A DNA stretch of 64,000 bases from Hymenolepis diminuta (taxonomy: Eukaryota > Platyhelminthes > Cestoda > Cyclophyllidea > Hymenolepididae): positions 812,827-876,826 of the forward strand of contig CAADRB010000027.1 in NCBI GenBank assembly GCA_900708905.1, given 5' to 3'. Position 1 is the stretch's first letter, and every line of letters begins with the position of its first letter. The notes below the pieces were generated by a model that saw nothing but the letters and a program-made list of their open reading frames with translations, was not told where the DNA came from and ran no database searches. Both the position numbers and the translations under genes were made by a program. Of the stretch, positions 62,501 through 64,000 are shown in pieces.

Positions 62501-64000
62501 TCTTTGATATCTGAAGATCCCTGAGACAGACCCATTCTTCCTGCACTTTAGATTCTACTTCACCTCTACTATGAATGCATAGTATCATTCGAGTAATCTA
62601 GTCTCACAGCAGAGCATAAAGAAGACTCACCCTGATGTAAGTTTTGATCATGTTTGTCTATGTTATCTTTGGATCAGGATCAAAGTAAGGAGATGTGATA
62701 GAGATTATTCCTGCTAGTACTTTAATTGTCATTGGGTGATTTGTTATAAATAGCATCTTTTTTACTTTTGAAGCTGATAGTGCAAATAAATTGAAAAACA
62801 CAGTGAAATGAGAAAATCGGGTTTTTAGCAGCAGTTATAAAGCGAAATAAAGCTCCGACACGTGGCTTGGACTTATAACATCAGATGTGTTTAGTTGTGA
62901 TATCTTTGTGGTTGACACAACCGGAGTCTATGAGGTTATCAAAACACTGCATGAACTGACGTTAGAGACAACGATAACACGGAACTAGTCAAATTACATC
63001 TCTCATTAAATGATATTATCTATCTGAAAAAAATGGTTGAGGTATTGTCATCCACTGTCGAATTAACAAATATTTATCGTCGAACATTTTAAGGATTATG
63101 TGTAAACAAAATGTAACTGTCTTTTTTAATGAGTTAAAATCAAAATATTAGCGTTTATAAGTGGATAATATTGATTTAAAAAATGAAGGAGAATTAAATA
63201 AATAAATATATGAACCTAAAATAAAGCACATAACCATTAGTAAGTCGTGTAAAATTTAAATTAAAGCTTGACATAAAAAATCAGTACCCGGCTCAGTTAT
63301 TTGAACTGTTAAAATATCCGCCTTTTTCCTACTTCCTCTTTAAATCACCTACGTTAATTTTGAACAAACTTTGCGCAATCTCATAATTAAGACAGTCACT
63401 CAGGTTTACAGCCGATGATTTTTCACACACACCTTTCCCCTCCCCAAAAAAAGCGGTCTCATGATTTGTATATCTCAAGCTCATTATGACAATTTCCAGC
63501 ATAATAAATCAGTAGAATCTAGGTTTGAATGACAGGAATTACCAATGCGATTAGACCGATTCCCTCACGTAATTTTACCTCAATTTGAAGGTGAAAGGAG
63601 AATTTTTCCAGGACTGCCTTTTGTAAAAATCGAAAATTTACCTATTAAAAGCGTCTTTAAGTTTGAAAATCATCAAAAGTTTATCTCTGGTAGTTATTGC
63701 CATTGGTTGATAGCATACATGTTGGCTTTTCGCACAGGGACCTAGTCATCTGTTTTGGCCTTGAGTGCTGTTTAGTTGGTGTGTATAGGTTTGTCTTGTG
63801 TTGTGTGCCTGTAGAATTAGCAAATTAAACAGAACTCAAAAGATTAAATGTCTCATTACCCAATTGAAATAAAGATGCCGCTGAGAAGAGCATAAATATA
63901 ATAGGTGCTTGCAAATCTATCTTATTTTGAGTTACTGATGGGGCCCTTATTTCATGAGGATATTTGAAAAGAATGCGAGATCGGGTAATTGATGAAGACG
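59600..64000. other. No gene seen; CT microsatellite
   Basis: A/T-rich non-coding sequence. A (CT)n run lies at about 61832-61848, inside a slightly G+C-richer patch (61.73-61.9 kb). Frames of 60-70 codons at 60550, 62211 and 63545 have no recognisable domain, splice context or start context. Confidence 0.45.

Overview
The window is eukaryotic, strongly A+T-rich DNA with spliced genes, about 70-nt introns next to kilobase introns, and many decayed transposable elements. No prokaryotic features are present. The gene style (tiny symmetric exons, short GT-AG introns, poly(A) signals hugging stop codons) and the repeats (mariner, Ty3/Gypsy, LINE, tRNA-derived SINEs) fit an invertebrate. A flatworm such as a tapeworm or fluke is my guess, but nothing here proves the phylum. 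I estimated composition by eye and did not calculate it.

Layout. (1) 1-4.5 kb, plus strand: the last three exons of a RASSF-type gene (second half of the Ras-association domain, SARAH domain, long lysine-rich tail, poly(A) signal at 4454). (2) 6.9-18.6 kb, minus strand: the 3' 14 exons of a gene I cannot name. It encodes at least about 548 residues of mostly disordered Ser/Pro/Arg-rich protein with coiled-coil-like helical stretches at both ends. All its splice phases agree, and eight consecutive internal exons are phase 0/0, including a 30-nt micro-exon and two similar 51-nt exons. A dead mariner sits in one of its introns, in the same orientation. A set of plus-strand hydrophobic exon-like blocks (16.5-18.2 kb) lies in another intron. 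(3) 18.7-64 kb: about 45 kb with no gene I can support. It holds an LTR-like insert flanked by a 17-bp direct repeat (20.8-21.1 kb), a decayed Ty3/Gypsy pol (22.6-26.2 kb, minus), a LINE reverse-transcriptase fragment (29.1-29.5 kb, minus) and a small element flanked by direct repeats (29.9-31.4 kb). It also holds two tRNA-derived SINE families, a dispersed repeat with an inverted pair at 48.4 and 59.1 kb, a 92-base assembly gap at 37091, and several G+C/CpG-richer patches that stand out from the A/T background and may be regulatory or untranslated first exons.

How the genes relate. The RASSF gene (RA plus SARAH, a Ras-to-Hippo kinase scaffold in known animals) and the minus-strand gene converge, with their 3' ends about 2.5 kb apart. 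I see no functional link between them. The minus-strand protein carries repeated Arg-Arg-x-Ser-type sites spread over separate exons, which suggests a phosphorylated scaffold with alternatively spliced modules; that is inference. I found no operon, CRISPR array, rRNA or intact tRNA.
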